Shown in pieces: positions 27,498-36,586 of a stretch of 64,000 nt of DNA. Position 1 is the first letter of the stretch, and each line of letters begins with the position of its first letter. The notes beneath the pieces are model-generated. The model saw only the letters and a list, made by a program, of their open reading frames with translations, was not told where the DNA came from and made no database searches. Source of the DNA: Bosea beijingensis (GTDB lineage Bacteria > Pseudomonadota > Alphaproteobacteria > Rhizobiales > Beijerinckiaceae); assembly GCF_030758975.1 (NCBI RefSeq), contig NZ_CP132359.1, forward strand, positions 4,112,005-4,176,004, written 5' to 3'. Both the position numbers and the translations under genes were made by a program.

Positions 27498-28760
27498 ATG
27501 CGTCCGGCTCTCGTCAGCTATCTCATGTCGAGTGGGGCGCTGGCTTCGGCGGGGCTCTCGCAACTCGTGACATTCGCTATCCTGGCGCGAGCGCTCGGGC
27601 CGATCGAGTTCGGCCTGTTCGTGCAGATATCGGCGGTCGTCAGCATCGCGGTTCAGCTCTGCGGCCTCGGCGCTTCCGACTGCCTGCTGCGACGGGTCTC
27701 GCGCGAGCCTGGGAGCTATCCGGCCCTGCTCGGCCATAATCTCAGCCTGATCGGCCTCACCGGCGCCGTGCTCGTCGTCGCTGGCACCGCCGCCCTCTCG
27801 GGCTGGCTTCGGTTGAGCTCGGGTCCTTCCGTCGAGACGGCAACCCTGGTGCTGCTGCTCTCTGGCAATGTCGTCGTCGTCAGGGTGATCCTGCTCGTCG
27901 AGACCGCCTTCCTCGGCCTCGGCCGGTTCCACCAGGCCAATCGGGCGGTGGTCGGCTTTGCACTGGCGCGCATGACGACCGCGGCATTGGCGTGCCTCGC
28001 GTTCGGGATCTCGACCTTGTCGGAATGGGCGCTCTGGCAATCCGCGGGAAATTTGCTCTACGCGGCAATCGGCGCCGCCTGGCTCCGCCCTCTCGGGCGG
28101 CCTCGCTTCGCGATCCTGCGCGAGGAGCTGAAGCCCGGCCTCCTGTTCAGCTCGCAATTCGTGATGCGGGCCGTGCGCGCCAATGTCGACCTGCTGGTGA
28201 TCGGCCTGTTCGCTCCGCTGGCGACGGTGGGCAGCTACGGCGTCGCCCGGCGGATCGTGGATTCCAGCTATCTCGCGATCGATGCCCTCAACCGCCTGCT
28301 CTATCCGCGCCTGGCGAGGGAAAGCCGCGATGGCCTGCATCTCGCGCTGCCCCTGGCTCAGCGGGCATTGGTCGCGGCGCTCGCTCTCGGCCTGACGACC
28401 TGCCTTGCCCTGTTCGTACTCGCCCCTGAATTGCCGGCGGTGTTCGGCCGTCAATACGAGGAGCTGTCTTTCTTCGTCCGCTGCCTGTCGGGCACCGTCG
28501 TTCTGGTCGGCGCCTGGGCTGCAGCGGTCGACCTGCTCGGGGCGTCCGGACGGCAGGACGTGCGGGCCTGGATCCTGAACGGGGCCAACTTGCTGGGCAG
28601 CGCCGTGATCGTGGTGGCGACATGGCTCGCCGCGCCGCTAGGCACGTTCATTGCGCTCTATCTCGTCGAGGGCGCGATCGTCATGGCCGCCTGGCGGGCG
28701 CTGCTGCGGCTGGCGCGGCGTAGCCGCTTGCAGGCGGCGGAAGCTGGCCGGGTTCTATGA
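27498..28760 (+). CDS. Polysaccharide flippase (Wzx/RfbX-like)
   Basis: A 420-residue protein from the ATG at 27498, which follows GGGAGG (27483-27488) by 9 nt. An earlier in-frame ATG at 27462 also has a G-rich stretch in front. It has about twelve hydrophobic segments and begins with SSGALASAGLSQLVTFAILARALGP, the usual first helix of the MATE/MVF-like Wzx family (LAR.LGP..FG motif). It would flip undecaprenyl-linked repeat units outward for the Wzy polymerase encoded on the other strand. Its stop overlaps the convergent GT2 gene by 6 bp. Confidence 0.9.
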   Translation: MRPALVSYLMSSGALASAGLSQLVTFAILARALGPIEFGLFVQISAVVSIAVQLCGLGASDCLLRRVSREPGSYPALLGHNLSLIGLTGAVLVVAGTAALSGWLRLSSGPSVETATLVLLLSGNVVVVRVILLVETAFLGLGRFHQANRAVVGFALARMTTAALACLAFGISTLSEWALWQSAGNLLYAAIGAAWLRPLGRPRFAILREELKPGLLFSSQFVMRAVRANVDLLVIGLFAPLATVGSYGVARRIVDSSYLAIDALNRLLYPRLARESRDGLHLALPLAQRALVAALALGLTTCLALFVLAPELPAVFGRQYEELSFFVRCLSGTVVLVGAWAAAVDLLGASGRQDVRAWILNGANLLGSAVIVVATWLAAPLGTFIALYLVEGAIVMAAWRALLRLARRSRLQAAEAGRVL

Positions 28761-29753
28761 AACGTCCTTGACGATCCGGCTCTCGATCCAGGCTTCCGGA
28801 GCCTTGCGCGCCTGCAGGAAGCCGAGCGGCAAGGCGGCGGCGTGGAACAGCCAGGCGACGACCGCATAGAGCCCGAGTGACAGGCTGCGCTGTCGCAGGC
28901 TCATCGCGCCGACGATGCCGGCGGTCAGCGCAGCACCGGCGGCAAGCCCGGCCAGCGGGCTCGGCATCGCGAAAAGTAGCGCGATCATCACGGCGAGCCA
29001 GACATAGACGCCGGCCCAGAGCTTCAGCTCCGGCAGCTCCCGGACGAGGTGGCGCCATCGTGGCTGGCCCAGCGCCCCGCGCAGCAATTCCCCGATCCCG
29101 CGCAGGTATCCCGACTTCCAGCGCCGCAAGAGCAGCGCATAGGCATTGAGCGCGTGGCCGAAATGACGGACGAAGCGGCGGTCGAGCCGGTGCAGCGTCC
29201 AGTCCTGGCTCCGCAATCTCACGCCGAGATCGAATTCCTCATAGCCGTGCAGGTTACGGTCGGAGAGATAGCCGGCCTGCTCGATGGCGTCCCGCCGATA
29301 AAGCCCGCCACCGTTCATGCGGTCGATCGCACCCGTGCGGTTCTCCGGCGAGGCGCGGCGGTTGCGCCGGACATATTCGAGGCTCGTCCGGTTCATCTCC
29401 TCGACATGGCCGGTGACCCCGGCGATGCGCGGATGAGCGGCGAGGAAGGCGAGCGCCTCGGGCAGGAAGCCGGGATCGAGCAGCATGTCGCCATCCATCA
29501 GGCAGATGAAGGGCGCGCGGCTGTACTGGAAGCCGAGCTGGGGGCCGATGCCACAGCTCGGGGCCGTGGCCGGGTCGAGCTGCACGATACGGACAGGATA
29601 GCCTGCGGCGATCGCGAGCGTGCGGTCGCGCGAGCCGCCATCGGCCACGATGATCTCGCCGCCGATGCCATCGAGCGCGGTGAGCACGCTCTCGATGGCG
29701 GCGCCGATCCGCGCCTCCTCGTTGAGCGTCTTGAGGATGACCGAGACCGTCAT
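28755..29753 (-). CDS. Glycosyltransferase family 2 with C-terminal membrane segments
   Basis: A 332-residue GT-A enzyme: the NDP-sugar site begins SVILKTLNEEARI, with IIVADGGSRDRTL and the metal-binding ICLMDGDMLLD. The acceptor or catalytic region has NGGGLYRRDAIEQAGY and HGYEEFDLGVRL (ED motif). Two to three hydrophobic helices after residue 240 anchor it in the membrane. It may start or extend the repeat unit. It is separated from the acetyltransferase-like gene by 9 bp on the same strand, suggesting a two-gene unit. Confidence 0.87.
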   Translation of the reverse strand: MTVSVILKTLNEEARIGAAIESVLTALDGIGGEIIVADGGSRDRTLAIAAGYPVRIVQLDPATAPSCGIGPQLGFQYSRAPFICLMDGDMLLDPGFLPEALAFLAAHPRIAGVTGHVEEMNRTSLEYVRRNRRASPENRTGAIDRMNGGGLYRRDAIEQAGYLSDRNLHGYEEFDLGVRLRSQDWTLHRLDRRFVRHFGHALNAYALLLRRWKSGYLRGIGELLRGALGQPRWRHLVRELPELKLWAGVYVWLAVMIALLFAMPSPLAGLAAGAALTAGIVGAMSLRQRSLSLGLYAVVAWLFHAAALPLGFLQARKAPEAWIESRIVKDVS

Positions 29754-29762
29754 GGCGTTCGC

Positions 29763-30902
29763 TCAATCGAAATCGGTGAGGAGCCGGCTCCAGTCCTCGC
29801 CGGCGAGCCCGCCGAGATAGATGTCGCCGCGCGCGATCGCGTCGTTGATCTCGGGGATTCGCGTCAGCGCGACGGTGAAGGCCCGGTGCCGGAAGACGAG
29901 CCAGCGCTGCAGCGAGAGCCCGGCCATCAGGGCGGGTTGCGCGCGGCCGCGCGCCTCGACATGGCCGGTCTCGTCGAGATGGCGGAACATCGCATCGAGC
30001 ACGGCGGCTTCGCGGCCGGGCAGTGCCAGGACGTTGAGCACATGCGCGGTCCGTCCCGGCGACGCGTAATAGACGAAGCAGCCGATGATCGCGTTGGCCC
30101 GGTCCAGCACCGAGCAGATCGTGAAGGCGCCGAGCCTGGTGTTCTGCGCCGCGAGCGACACCAGCCAGAACAGCTCCTCCTCCGTCCAGAGCGGCCGCAC
30201 CGCGTAATGCGCGATGAGTCGCGGCGCGTTTACGAGGAACGTCGGCACCGGCATCTCCGCGACCCGTATGCCGCTGCGGTCCGGCGCGCGCCGTTGCGGC
30301 TTAAGGCGGCGCAGCAGGCCGTCGAGCGGGCGCGCGAGAGTGGGCAGGCCGGGGAGTCTGCCGCCCAGGAAGCGCGTGTCGAAGCGCGCGGCCAGGGCCC
30401 CGAAGGGGCGGAAGCTGCGCGACCATTCGAGGTTCTGCAAGGTGACCGGCTTGCCCCCGATGGCGAGGAGATGATTGCAGCTCGCCGGCGAAGCGCTGTC
30501 GCAGAAGGCGAAGTCGGCCCGCTTCGGCCGCAGCGCGAGGATGAGCTGCGCCGCGCCGAGCGCCTCCCTCTCGGCATCGGTCATGAAGACCCCGAGCAAT
30601 CGCCCGGGCACGATGGTGCCGCAGGCCACGAAGCGCATCGGCACGGCGAGCAGCGCGCTCCGGATCCGCCCGTCCTGCTGCTCGTAGACCTGCGTGCCCG
30701 CCGTCTCGCTGTAGGATGGCGAAGCCAGCAGCAGCGTCCGCAGATAGTTCTGCAGATCGGGACCAGCCGGCTTGTCGATGCGCCTGAATATCTTCAGGAA
30801 CAGCCGTGCCACCGCCGGCACGTCAGAGGGCCTGATCGGTCTGAGCGCGCCCTTTTGCAGGGGCCGTGCGTCTGCGAAGACTTGCTGCTGGATCTGCGAC
30901 AT
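29763..30902 (-). CDS. GNAT-like acyltransferase domain protein of the exopolysaccharide locus
   Basis: A 379-residue protein from MSQIQQQVF at 30902 (an alternative start is 30935; neither has a strong ribosome site). LRPIRPSDVPAVARLFLKIF is typical of the first strand and helix of GNAT acetyltransferases. A second GNAT-like half may follow residue 200 (TICSVLDRANAIIGCFVYYA). A classical R/Q-x-x-G-x-G/A loop is not obvious, so the assignment is tentative. It is probably cytoplasmic and could acylate a sugar nucleotide or lipid-linked sugar. Confidence 0.6.
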   Translation of the reverse strand: MSQIQQQVFADARPLQKGALRPIRPSDVPAVARLFLKIFRRIDKPAGPDLQNYLRTLLLASPSYSETAGTQVYEQQDGRIRSALLAVPMRFVACGTIVPGRLLGVFMTDAEREALGAAQLILALRPKRADFAFCDSASPASCNHLLAIGGKPVTLQNLEWSRSFRPFGALAARFDTRFLGGRLPGLPTLARPLDGLLRRLKPQRRAPDRSGIRVAEMPVPTFLVNAPRLIAHYAVRPLWTEEELFWLVSLAAQNTRLGAFTICSVLDRANAIIGCFVYYASPGRTAHVLNVLALPGREAAVLDAMFRHLDETGHVEARGRAQPALMAGLSLQRWLVFRHRAFTVALTRIPEINDAIARGDIYLGGLAGEDWSRLLTDFD

Positions 30903-31409
30903 CAGCCCCGGACCCTCGCGCTCGAGGCGGGGCATGAATGCGACGTGGGATTTCGACGGCCGGACATCGTGATGGACCTCGCCATGGCCGGGCGCGATCG
31001 CGACCGGGAGCGGCAGGAGGACACCATCAGGCAGATGCCTCCCTGAGTTGATGCAACTTATACGTTCAAATTGTAGTCGCTACGTAAAGATGCGAAGTGT
31101 CGCCATGGTGAATCGCGGCGGCGCGCGTCGCGAGCGAAGGCATCGCCGCTGTCCGGTCGATCGCCCGTCGATCTCCCCGCTGGTGGTGCTGACAGGTTTC
31201 GACGCGGCATCGAAGTATCGGACAGGCGCGGGGCTCGCTGCACATGCAGGCACCACGCAACCATAGGCGTTGTTTGGAGGAGCGCCCGGTGCCGGCGCCA
31301 TCGCTGGTTGACAGCGGCGCGTGATATAGGTTGGTGTCAACCGATCTCGGCAGGCGTCAATCTGTTGCCGCGCGGGCCTCCATCGCGCTTCGACCACGAG
31401 GAGACGAGC
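30903..31409. other. 507-bp intergenic region between the exopolysaccharide locus and the VOC gene
   Basis: This region holds the promoters of the minus-strand GNAT/GT2 unit and the plus-strand VOC gene. A short A+T-rich patch near 31045-31090 is the best promoter candidate. Several short open frames on both strands have no ribosome site or recognisable product and are not called. Confidence 0.4.
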
Positions 31410-31853
31410 ATGAAGATCGTGACCAGCCTGAGCTTCCAGGGCCGATGCCGCGAAGCTTTCGAGTTCTACGCAAAGGTCCTCGGCGGGAAGATCACCGCGG
31501 CCATGCCCTATGGCGATGCGCCGCCCGGCATGCCGATCACCGACGAGAAGTACAAGACCTGGCTGATGCATTGCTGGCTGGAGGTCGGCGACCAGGCGCT
31601 GATGGGCGCCGACATGGATACCGCCTGGGCACCGAACGTCGACAAGCCCAAGAACGGCTTCGACGTCACCCTGCACACCGGCGACAAGGCCGAGGGCCAG
31701 CGCTGGTTCGATCAACTCTCGGCCGGCGGGCGCGCCGTCATGCCGTTTTCCGAAACCTTCTGGTCGCCGGGCTTCGGCTCGCTGATCGACAAATTCGGCA
31801 TCCCCTGGATGATCAACACCATTCCCGCGGGCGATTGGCAGCCGAAGGGCTGA
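31410..31853 (+). CDS. VOC-superfamily protein (PhnB/YjdN-like)
   Basis: A 147-residue protein starting at 31410, with GAGGAG about 6 nt upstream. The sequence (MKIVTSLSFQGRCREAFEFYAKVLGGKI, then MPFSETFWSPGFGSLIDKFGIPWMIN) matches the PhnB/YjdN group of vicinal-oxygen-chelate proteins (3-demethylubiquinone-9 methyltransferase-like by old annotation). Members lack a firmly known function, and the metal ligands of glyoxalases are only partly conserved. It stands alone here. Confidence 0.85.
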   Translation: MKIVTSLSFQGRCREAFEFYAKVLGGKITAAMPYGDAPPGMPITDEKYKTWLMHCWLEVGDQALMGADMDTAWAPNVDKPKNGFDVTLHTGDKAEGQRWFDQLSAGGRAVMPFSETFWSPGFGSLIDKFGIPWMINTIPAGDWQPKG

Positions 31854-32104
31854 CACCGGCGAATGGCGCGGCCTGCGATCCCGGCCGGATCGTCGGGCCG
31901 GCAGCCCAGGCATGCGAGGGCTACCTCAAGATCAGGGGAGCCATGTCGCGGGCACAGGCGCCAATTCGTCAGAGCATGCCTATGATCGCCGCCGGCCGGA
32001 GCTGCTGCTGAACAAGGCGGCGCTGCCGGCGTGAGGCCTCAGCGCTCCTTGCCGATCCGCTCGGGATCATCGCTGCGGCCGTCATGCGATTGTGGTGCCT
32101 TGCA

Positions 32105-34459
32105 ATGAACATGCATGTTTCCAAGCCTGACCGCCTGGTCGATCGCGCTGCCGGCATCGGCCAGTCGCTTCCCCGCAAGGAGGACGCGACGCTGGTGCGC
32201 GGGGAGGGGCGTTATACCGACGATCTCGCGCTGGATGGCCAGCTTTATGCCGCCTTCGTCCGCAGCCCGCATGCGCATGGCATCATTCGCGGCATCGACT
32301 CCGCCGACGCCAGGGCGATGAAGGGAGTCGTCGCGATCTACACGGCCGAGGACCTCGAAGGTCAGGGCTATGGCGCGCTGAAATGCGCCGTGGACCTGAC
32401 GAACCGCGATGGAAGCGCGATGAAGAAGCCGGTCCGGCACGCGCTGACGGCGGACAAGGTGCGCTTCGTCGGCGATCCCGTCGCCATGGTCGTCGCCCGG
32501 ACAGTGCAGCAGGCGCGCGATGCCGCCGAGGCCGTGTCGCTCGATATCGATATCCTGCCCGCGGTGACCTCGGCCGAGGCAGCGCTAGCTCCCGATGCGC
32601 CCCAGCTTTTTGACGACGTGCCGGGCAATCTCATCCTCGACTATCATTTCGGCGATGCCGGCAAGGTCGCCGCGGCCTTTGCCGAAGCCGCGCATGTCGC
32701 CAGGGTGCGGATCGTCAACAACCGCATCATCGTGAACCCGATCGAGCCGCGCGCGGCGATCGGCACCTATGACCGCAAGACGAAGCGCTACACGCTGCGT
32801 GCCCCGAGCCAGGGCGCCTTCGGCATGCGCAACAATCTCGCGGCGGCGATGGGCGTGCCGCAGGAGCGGATGCACCTGCTGACCGGCCATGTCGGCGGCT
32901 CCTTCGGCATGAAATCGGCGGTGTTCCCGGAATATGTCGTGCTGCTCCACGCGGCGCGGCTCTTGAAGAAGCCGGTGAAATGGGCCGACCAGCGCTCCGA
33001 GAGCTTCGTCTCAGACCACCACGGCCGCGACATGGTGTTCGAGGCCGAACTCGCCCTCGATGCGCGCGGGCGCTTTCTCGCCACGCGCTTCACCGGCTTC
33101 GGCAATATGGGCGGCTATCTCTCCCAGCCCGGCCCGCTGATGGCGACGCTGAATATCGGCAAGAACAGCGTCGGCATGTACCGCACACCGCTGGTCGAGG
33201 TGCAGACGCGCTGTGCCGTCACCAACACCGTGCCGATCGCGGCCTATCGTGGCGCCGGGCGCCCGGAGGGCAACTATTTCATGGAGCGACTGATCGATAC
33301 CGCCGCCCGTGAGATGGGGATCGACAGGGCCGTCATCCGGAGCCGCAACCTGATCGCGCCCGCGCAACTGCCGTGGAAGACCCCGATCGGGACGGTCTAT
33401 GACAGCGGCGATTTCCCGGCGCTCTTCGCAAGGGCGCTGGAGGCGGCCGACTGGAAGGGCTACCGGGCACGCGAGCGCGCCAGCCGCAAGGCCGGCAAGC
33501 TGCGCGGCCGCGGCATCGGCTGCTATCTCGAAGTCACCGCCCCGCCGACGAACGAGATGGGCGGCATCCATTTCGAGGCGGACGGCACGGTCACGATCGT
33601 CACCGGCACGCTCGATTACGGGCAGGGCCACTGGACGCCCTTCGCGCAGGTGCTGACCAGCCAGCTCGGCGTGCCCTTCGACAAGATCAAGCTGGTGCAG
33701 GGCGACAGCGACCGCCTGATCGCGGGCGGCGGCACCGGCGGCTCGAAATCGATCATGGCGAGCGGCTCGGCCATCATCGAGGCGAGCGAGCGCGTCATCG
33801 AGAAGGGCAAGCTGCTCAGCGCCCATTTACTGGAGGCGGCCGTTGCCGATATCGAGTTCACCGATGGCCGCTTCGGCATCGCCGGAACCGACCGCTCGAT
33901 CGGCATCATGGAGCTCGCCCGCAAGCTGCAGGCCGGCGCGTCGCTGCCGGAGGATCTGCCCAGGACGCTGGATGTCGACCATGTCTTCAAGGCCGCTCCT
34001 TCAGCCTATCCCAATGGCTGCCACATTGCCGAGGTCGAGATCGACCCGGATACCGGCCATGTCGCGATCGCGAGCTACGTCATGGTCAACGATTTCGGCG
34101 TGCTGGTGAACCCGATGATCGTCGAGGGCCAGCTCCATGGCGGTGTCGTTCAGGGCATCGGCCAGGCGCTCTGCGAGATGACCTCCTATGACGAGAACGG
34201 CCAGCTCCTGACCGGCTCCTACATGGACTATGCCATGCCGCGCGCCGCCGACGTGCCCTTCTTCAGTTTCATCAGCGAGGGCGTGCCGACCCGCACCAAT
34301 CCGGTCGGCGCCAAGGGCTGCGGCGAAGCCGGCTGCGCCGGTTCGTTGCCTTCGGTGATGAACGCGGTCGTCGATGCTCTCGCGCCGCATGGCGTCCGCC
34401 ATATCGACATGCCGGCGACGCCGCTGGCGATCTGGAGAGCGATACACGCGAAGGCCTGA
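32105..34459 (+). CDS. Molybdenum hydroxylase large subunit (xanthine dehydrogenase family), orphan
   Basis: A 784-residue molybdopterin-binding subunit; start at MNMHVSK (32105), with earlier frame starts weaker. The aldehyde oxidase/XDH hammerhead domain comes first (RKEDATLVRGEGRYTDDL, AFVRSPHAHG). The Moco domains follow, with GHVGGSFGMKS, AYRGAGRPEGNYFMERL and the C-terminal VGAKGCGEAGCAGS containing the catalytic Glu. It should hydroxylate an aldehyde, CO or N-heterocycle carbon at a Mo centre. The FAD and 2Fe-2S subunits that normally complete this enzyme are absent from both flanks. The substrate is unknown. Confidence 0.9.
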   Translation: MNMHVSKPDRLVDRAAGIGQSLPRKEDATLVRGEGRYTDDLALDGQLYAAFVRSPHAHGIIRGIDSADARAMKGVVAIYTAEDLEGQGYGALKCAVDLTNRDGSAMKKPVRHALTADKVRFVGDPVAMVVARTVQQARDAAEAVSLDIDILPAVTSAEAALAPDAPQLFDDVPGNLILDYHFGDAGKVAAAFAEAAHVARVRIVNNRIIVNPIEPRAAIGTYDRKTKRYTLRAPSQGAFGMRNNLAAAMGVPQERMHLLTGHVGGSFGMKSAVFPEYVVLLHAARLLKKPVKWADQRSESFVSDHHGRDMVFEAELALDARGRFLATRFTGFGNMGGYLSQPGPLMATLNIGKNSVGMYRTPLVEVQTRCAVTNTVPIAAYRGAGRPEGNYFMERLIDTAAREMGIDRAVIRSRNLIAPAQLPWKTPIGTVYDSGDFPALFARALEAADWKGYRARERASRKAGKLRGRGIGCYLEVTAPPTNEMGGIHFEADGTVTIVTGTLDYGQGHWTPFAQVLTSQLGVPFDKIKLVQGDSDRLIAGGGTGGSKSIMASGSAIIEASERVIEKGKLLSAHLLEAAVADIEFTDGRFGIAGTDRSIGIMELARKLQAGASLPEDLPRTLDVDHVFKAAPSAYPNGCHIAEVEIDPDTGHVAIASYVMVNDFGVLVNPMIVEGQLHGGVVQGIGQALCEMTSYDENGQLLTGSYMDYAMPRAADVPFFSFISEGVPTRTNPVGAKGCGEAGCAGSLPSVMNAVVDALAPHGVRHIDMPATPLAIWRAIHAKA

Positions 34460-34462
34460 CGG

Positions 34463-34480
34463 TGCGCCGGCACCGGCGCA
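34463..34480 (+). terminator. Short perfect hairpin after the molybdenum hydroxylase gene
   Basis: TGCGCCGG and CCGGCGCA form an 8-bp dyad three bases after the stop codon, with no T run. It may stabilise the mRNA 3' end or cause partial termination before the alanine dehydrogenase gene 39 bp downstream. Confidence 0.35.
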
Positions 34481-34518
34481 GGATCGCAATGTTCCAACGA
34501 TAACGGGGAGGAGAAGTG

Positions 34519-35634
34519 ATGCGCGTCGGTGTGCCCAAGGAGATCAAGGTCCATGAATACCGGGTCGGCCTGACCCCTGAAGCCGTGCGCGAATACGCGG
34601 CGGCTGGTCACGAGGTTCTGGTCGAGACCGGCGCAGGGGCCGGCATATCCGCCACCGATGCAGCTTATGAAGCGGCCGGCGCGAAGGTCGTTCCGAGCGC
34701 AGCCGAGGTCTTCGCCAGGGCGGAGCTGGTCGTAAAGGTCAAGGAACCGCAGCCCGGGGAATGGGTGCAGCTCCGCGAGGGCCAGATCCTCTTCACCTAT
34801 CTCCATCTCGCGCCCGATCCTGAGCAGACGGAAGGCCTCCTGAAATCCGGCGTGACGGCGGTCGCCTATGAAACCGTGACCGACAGGGCCGGCGGGCTGC
34901 CCCTGCTGGCGCCGATGAGCGAGGTCGCCGGGCGGCTGGCGATCGAGGCTGCTGGGCGCTGCCTGCAGCGCCATGCCGGCGGCCGTGGCGTGCTGATCGG
35001 CGGCGTGCCCGGCGTGCCGCCGGCCCGCATCGCCATCATCGGCGGCGGCGTCGTCGGCACGCATGCGGCGCGCATGGCGGCCGGGCTCGGCGCCGATGTC
35101 GTGATTCTCGACCGTTCTCTGCCGCGACTGCGGCAGCTCGACGAGCATTTCGGGGGCCGGGCGCGCACGCGCTTCTCGACGCTCCATGCGATCGAGGAGG
35201 AGATCCTCGCCGCCGATGTCGTGATCGGCGCCGTGCTCATCCCAGGTGCGGCGGCGCCGCGCCTCGTATCACGCGCGCAGCTCTCCCGGATGAAGCGCGG
35301 CGCGGTCCTCGTCGATGTCGCGATCGACCAGGGCGGCTGCTTCGAAACCTCGCGAGCGACGACGCATGCCGACCCGACCTTCGAGGTCGATGGCGTGATC
35401 CATTACTGCGTCGCCAACATGCCGGGTGCCGTGCCGCTGACGTCTAGCTATGCGCTGAACAACGCCACGCTTCCCTTCGGCATGGCGCTGGCCGCGCGCG
35501 GCCTGGATGCCATTCGCAGCGATCCGCATCTGGCGGCAGGGCTGAACATCCATCGCGGCCGGATCACCAATGCGCAGGTCGCAGAGAGCCTGCGCCAATC
35601 CTACGAGCCGGCGCAGGCCGCGCTGGCTGCCTGA
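34519..35634 (+). CDS. ald: Alanine dehydrogenase
   Basis: A 371-residue enzyme. ATG at 34519 with GGGGAGGAG just upstream; a GTG directly before it is less likely. It begins MRVGVPKEIKVHEYRVGLTP, with the substrate Lys in VVKVKEPQ, the catalytic His in FTYLHLAPD and the nucleotide-binding IIGGGVVGTHAARMAAGLGA. The conserved HYCVANMPGAVPLTSSYALNN closes the active site. It catalyses NAD-dependent reversible oxidative deamination of L-alanine to pyruvate and ammonium in the cytoplasm. It stands alone and probably has its own promoter or reads from the upstream gene. Confidence 0.95.
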   Translation: MRVGVPKEIKVHEYRVGLTPEAVREYAAAGHEVLVETGAGAGISATDAAYEAAGAKVVPSAAEVFARAELVVKVKEPQPGEWVQLREGQILFTYLHLAPDPEQTEGLLKSGVTAVAYETVTDRAGGLPLLAPMSEVAGRLAIEAAGRCLQRHAGGRGVLIGGVPGVPPARIAIIGGGVVGTHAARMAAGLGADVVILDRSLPRLRQLDEHFGGRARTRFSTLHAIEEEILAADVVIGAVLIPGAAAPRLVSRAQLSRMKRGAVLVDVAIDQGGCFETSRATTHADPTFEVDGVIHYCVANMPGAVPLTSSYALNNATLPFGMALAARGLDAIRSDPHLAAGLNIHRGRITNAQVAESLRQSYEPAQAALAA

Positions 35635-35663
35635 GTTCCGCCGGAAAGCTTCGGCCAGGCCGT

Positions 35664-35685
35664 GCCGGGCTCGGTTTCGCCCGGC
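35664..35685. terminator. Hairpin between convergent ald and EamA transporter genes
   Basis: GCCGGGC (35664-35670) and GCCCGGC (35679-35685) pair perfectly with an 8-nt loop in the 58-bp gap between convergent genes. No long T run is present, but the position suits a bidirectional terminator. Confidence 0.45.
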
Positions 35686-35692
35686 GCGCGCC

Positions 35693-36586
35693 TCAGCCGC
35701 GCTTCTTGCTGCGCCTGAGTTCGGAAAGCGTGTACCAGAGCACTGCCGCGAGGATCACCGTGCCGCCGACGAGGGTCGCGACCGGCGGCTGCTCGGAGAA
35801 CAGCAGCCAGACCCAGACAGGCGTCATGACGATCTCGGTGGTGCCGATCAGGGCGGATTCGGCTGGCGGCAGGTGTCGCGCACCCATGATGAACAGCACC
35901 AGCGCGATCGAGAAATTCGTCGCGCCGAAGGCTGCCAGCACCAGCATGTTATGGGCATCGAGCGACTCCCAGGAGCCGAACGGCGCGAAGATCGCGAAGG
36001 CGAGCAATGCGCTGACGAAGATCGGCGGCATGGCCGGCAGCTCCGGGTCCAGCCGCGGCACGACGATGACCACGGCGAAGGTCACAGTCATCAGCAGCGC
36101 AAGCAGGTCGCCGACGATCCGCCCGGCACCCATCGAGGCTGAGATGATGATGCCGACCCCGATCAGGCAGCCGAGGCCCGCCACCATCGCGCGCCATGCG
36201 ATCGGCTCCTTCAGCAGGAGCCAACCCAGGATCGCGGCGATGAACGGCGCGGTCGCGTAGATCACCGCCACATTCGCCACGCTGGTCGTGTAATAGGCGC
36301 CGATGAAGGCGGCCTGGCTGATCGTCTGGCAGGCGATCAGGGCAAGGCCGGCGGGAGCGAACGTCTTTTTCCACTGCCGCCGCGTTCCCGCGCCGCCGAA
36401 CAGCACCATCGGGACGATCAGGAAGATTGCCGCGAAGAGCGAGCGCCAGGCGATCGCCGTCCAGGCATCCGTCGTCAGCAGGCGCGCATAGATGCCGCTG
36501 GCGCTCCAGGCGACGGTCGCGGCGAAGACGAGCAGGACGCCGCGGGAATGGGCGGTCGATGAAGGCGGTTTGGTCGTCAAGATCAC
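35693..36586 (-). CDS. EamA/DMT-superfamily transporter
   Basis: A 297-residue protein if translation starts at the GTG at 36586; the frame runs on to 36841, but that part is hydrophilic, Arg/Pro-rich and contains a terminator, so it is excluded. About ten transmembrane helices form two EamA repeats (LLVFAATVAWSASGIYARLL near the start; SALIGTTEIVMTPVWVWLLF in the second half). DMT transporters of this type commonly export amino acids or metabolites. The substrate cannot be told. An intrinsic terminator lies about 95 bp upstream on the same strand, suggesting attenuation. Confidence 0.85.
   Translation of the reverse strand: MILTTKPPSSTAHSRGVLLVFAATVAWSASGIYARLLTTDAWTAIAWRSLFAAIFLIVPMVLFGGAGTRRQWKKTFAPAGLALIACQTISQAAFIGAYYTTSVANVAVIYATAPFIAAILGWLLLKEPIAWRAMVAGLGCLIGVGIIISASMGAGRIVGDLLALLMTVTFAVVIVVPRLDPELPAMPPIFVSALLAFAIFAPFGSWESLDAHNMLVLAAFGATNFSIALVLFIMGARHLPPAESALIGTTEIVMTPVWVWLLFSEQPPVATLVGGTVILAAVLWYTLSELRRSKKRG

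Noticed and set aside
29049..31046. A 665-codon plus-strand frame opposite the GT2 and GNAT-like genes
   Set aside because: Composition is Arg/Gln/Asp/His-rich shadow coding of GC-rich DNA; the minus-strand genes have family motifs.
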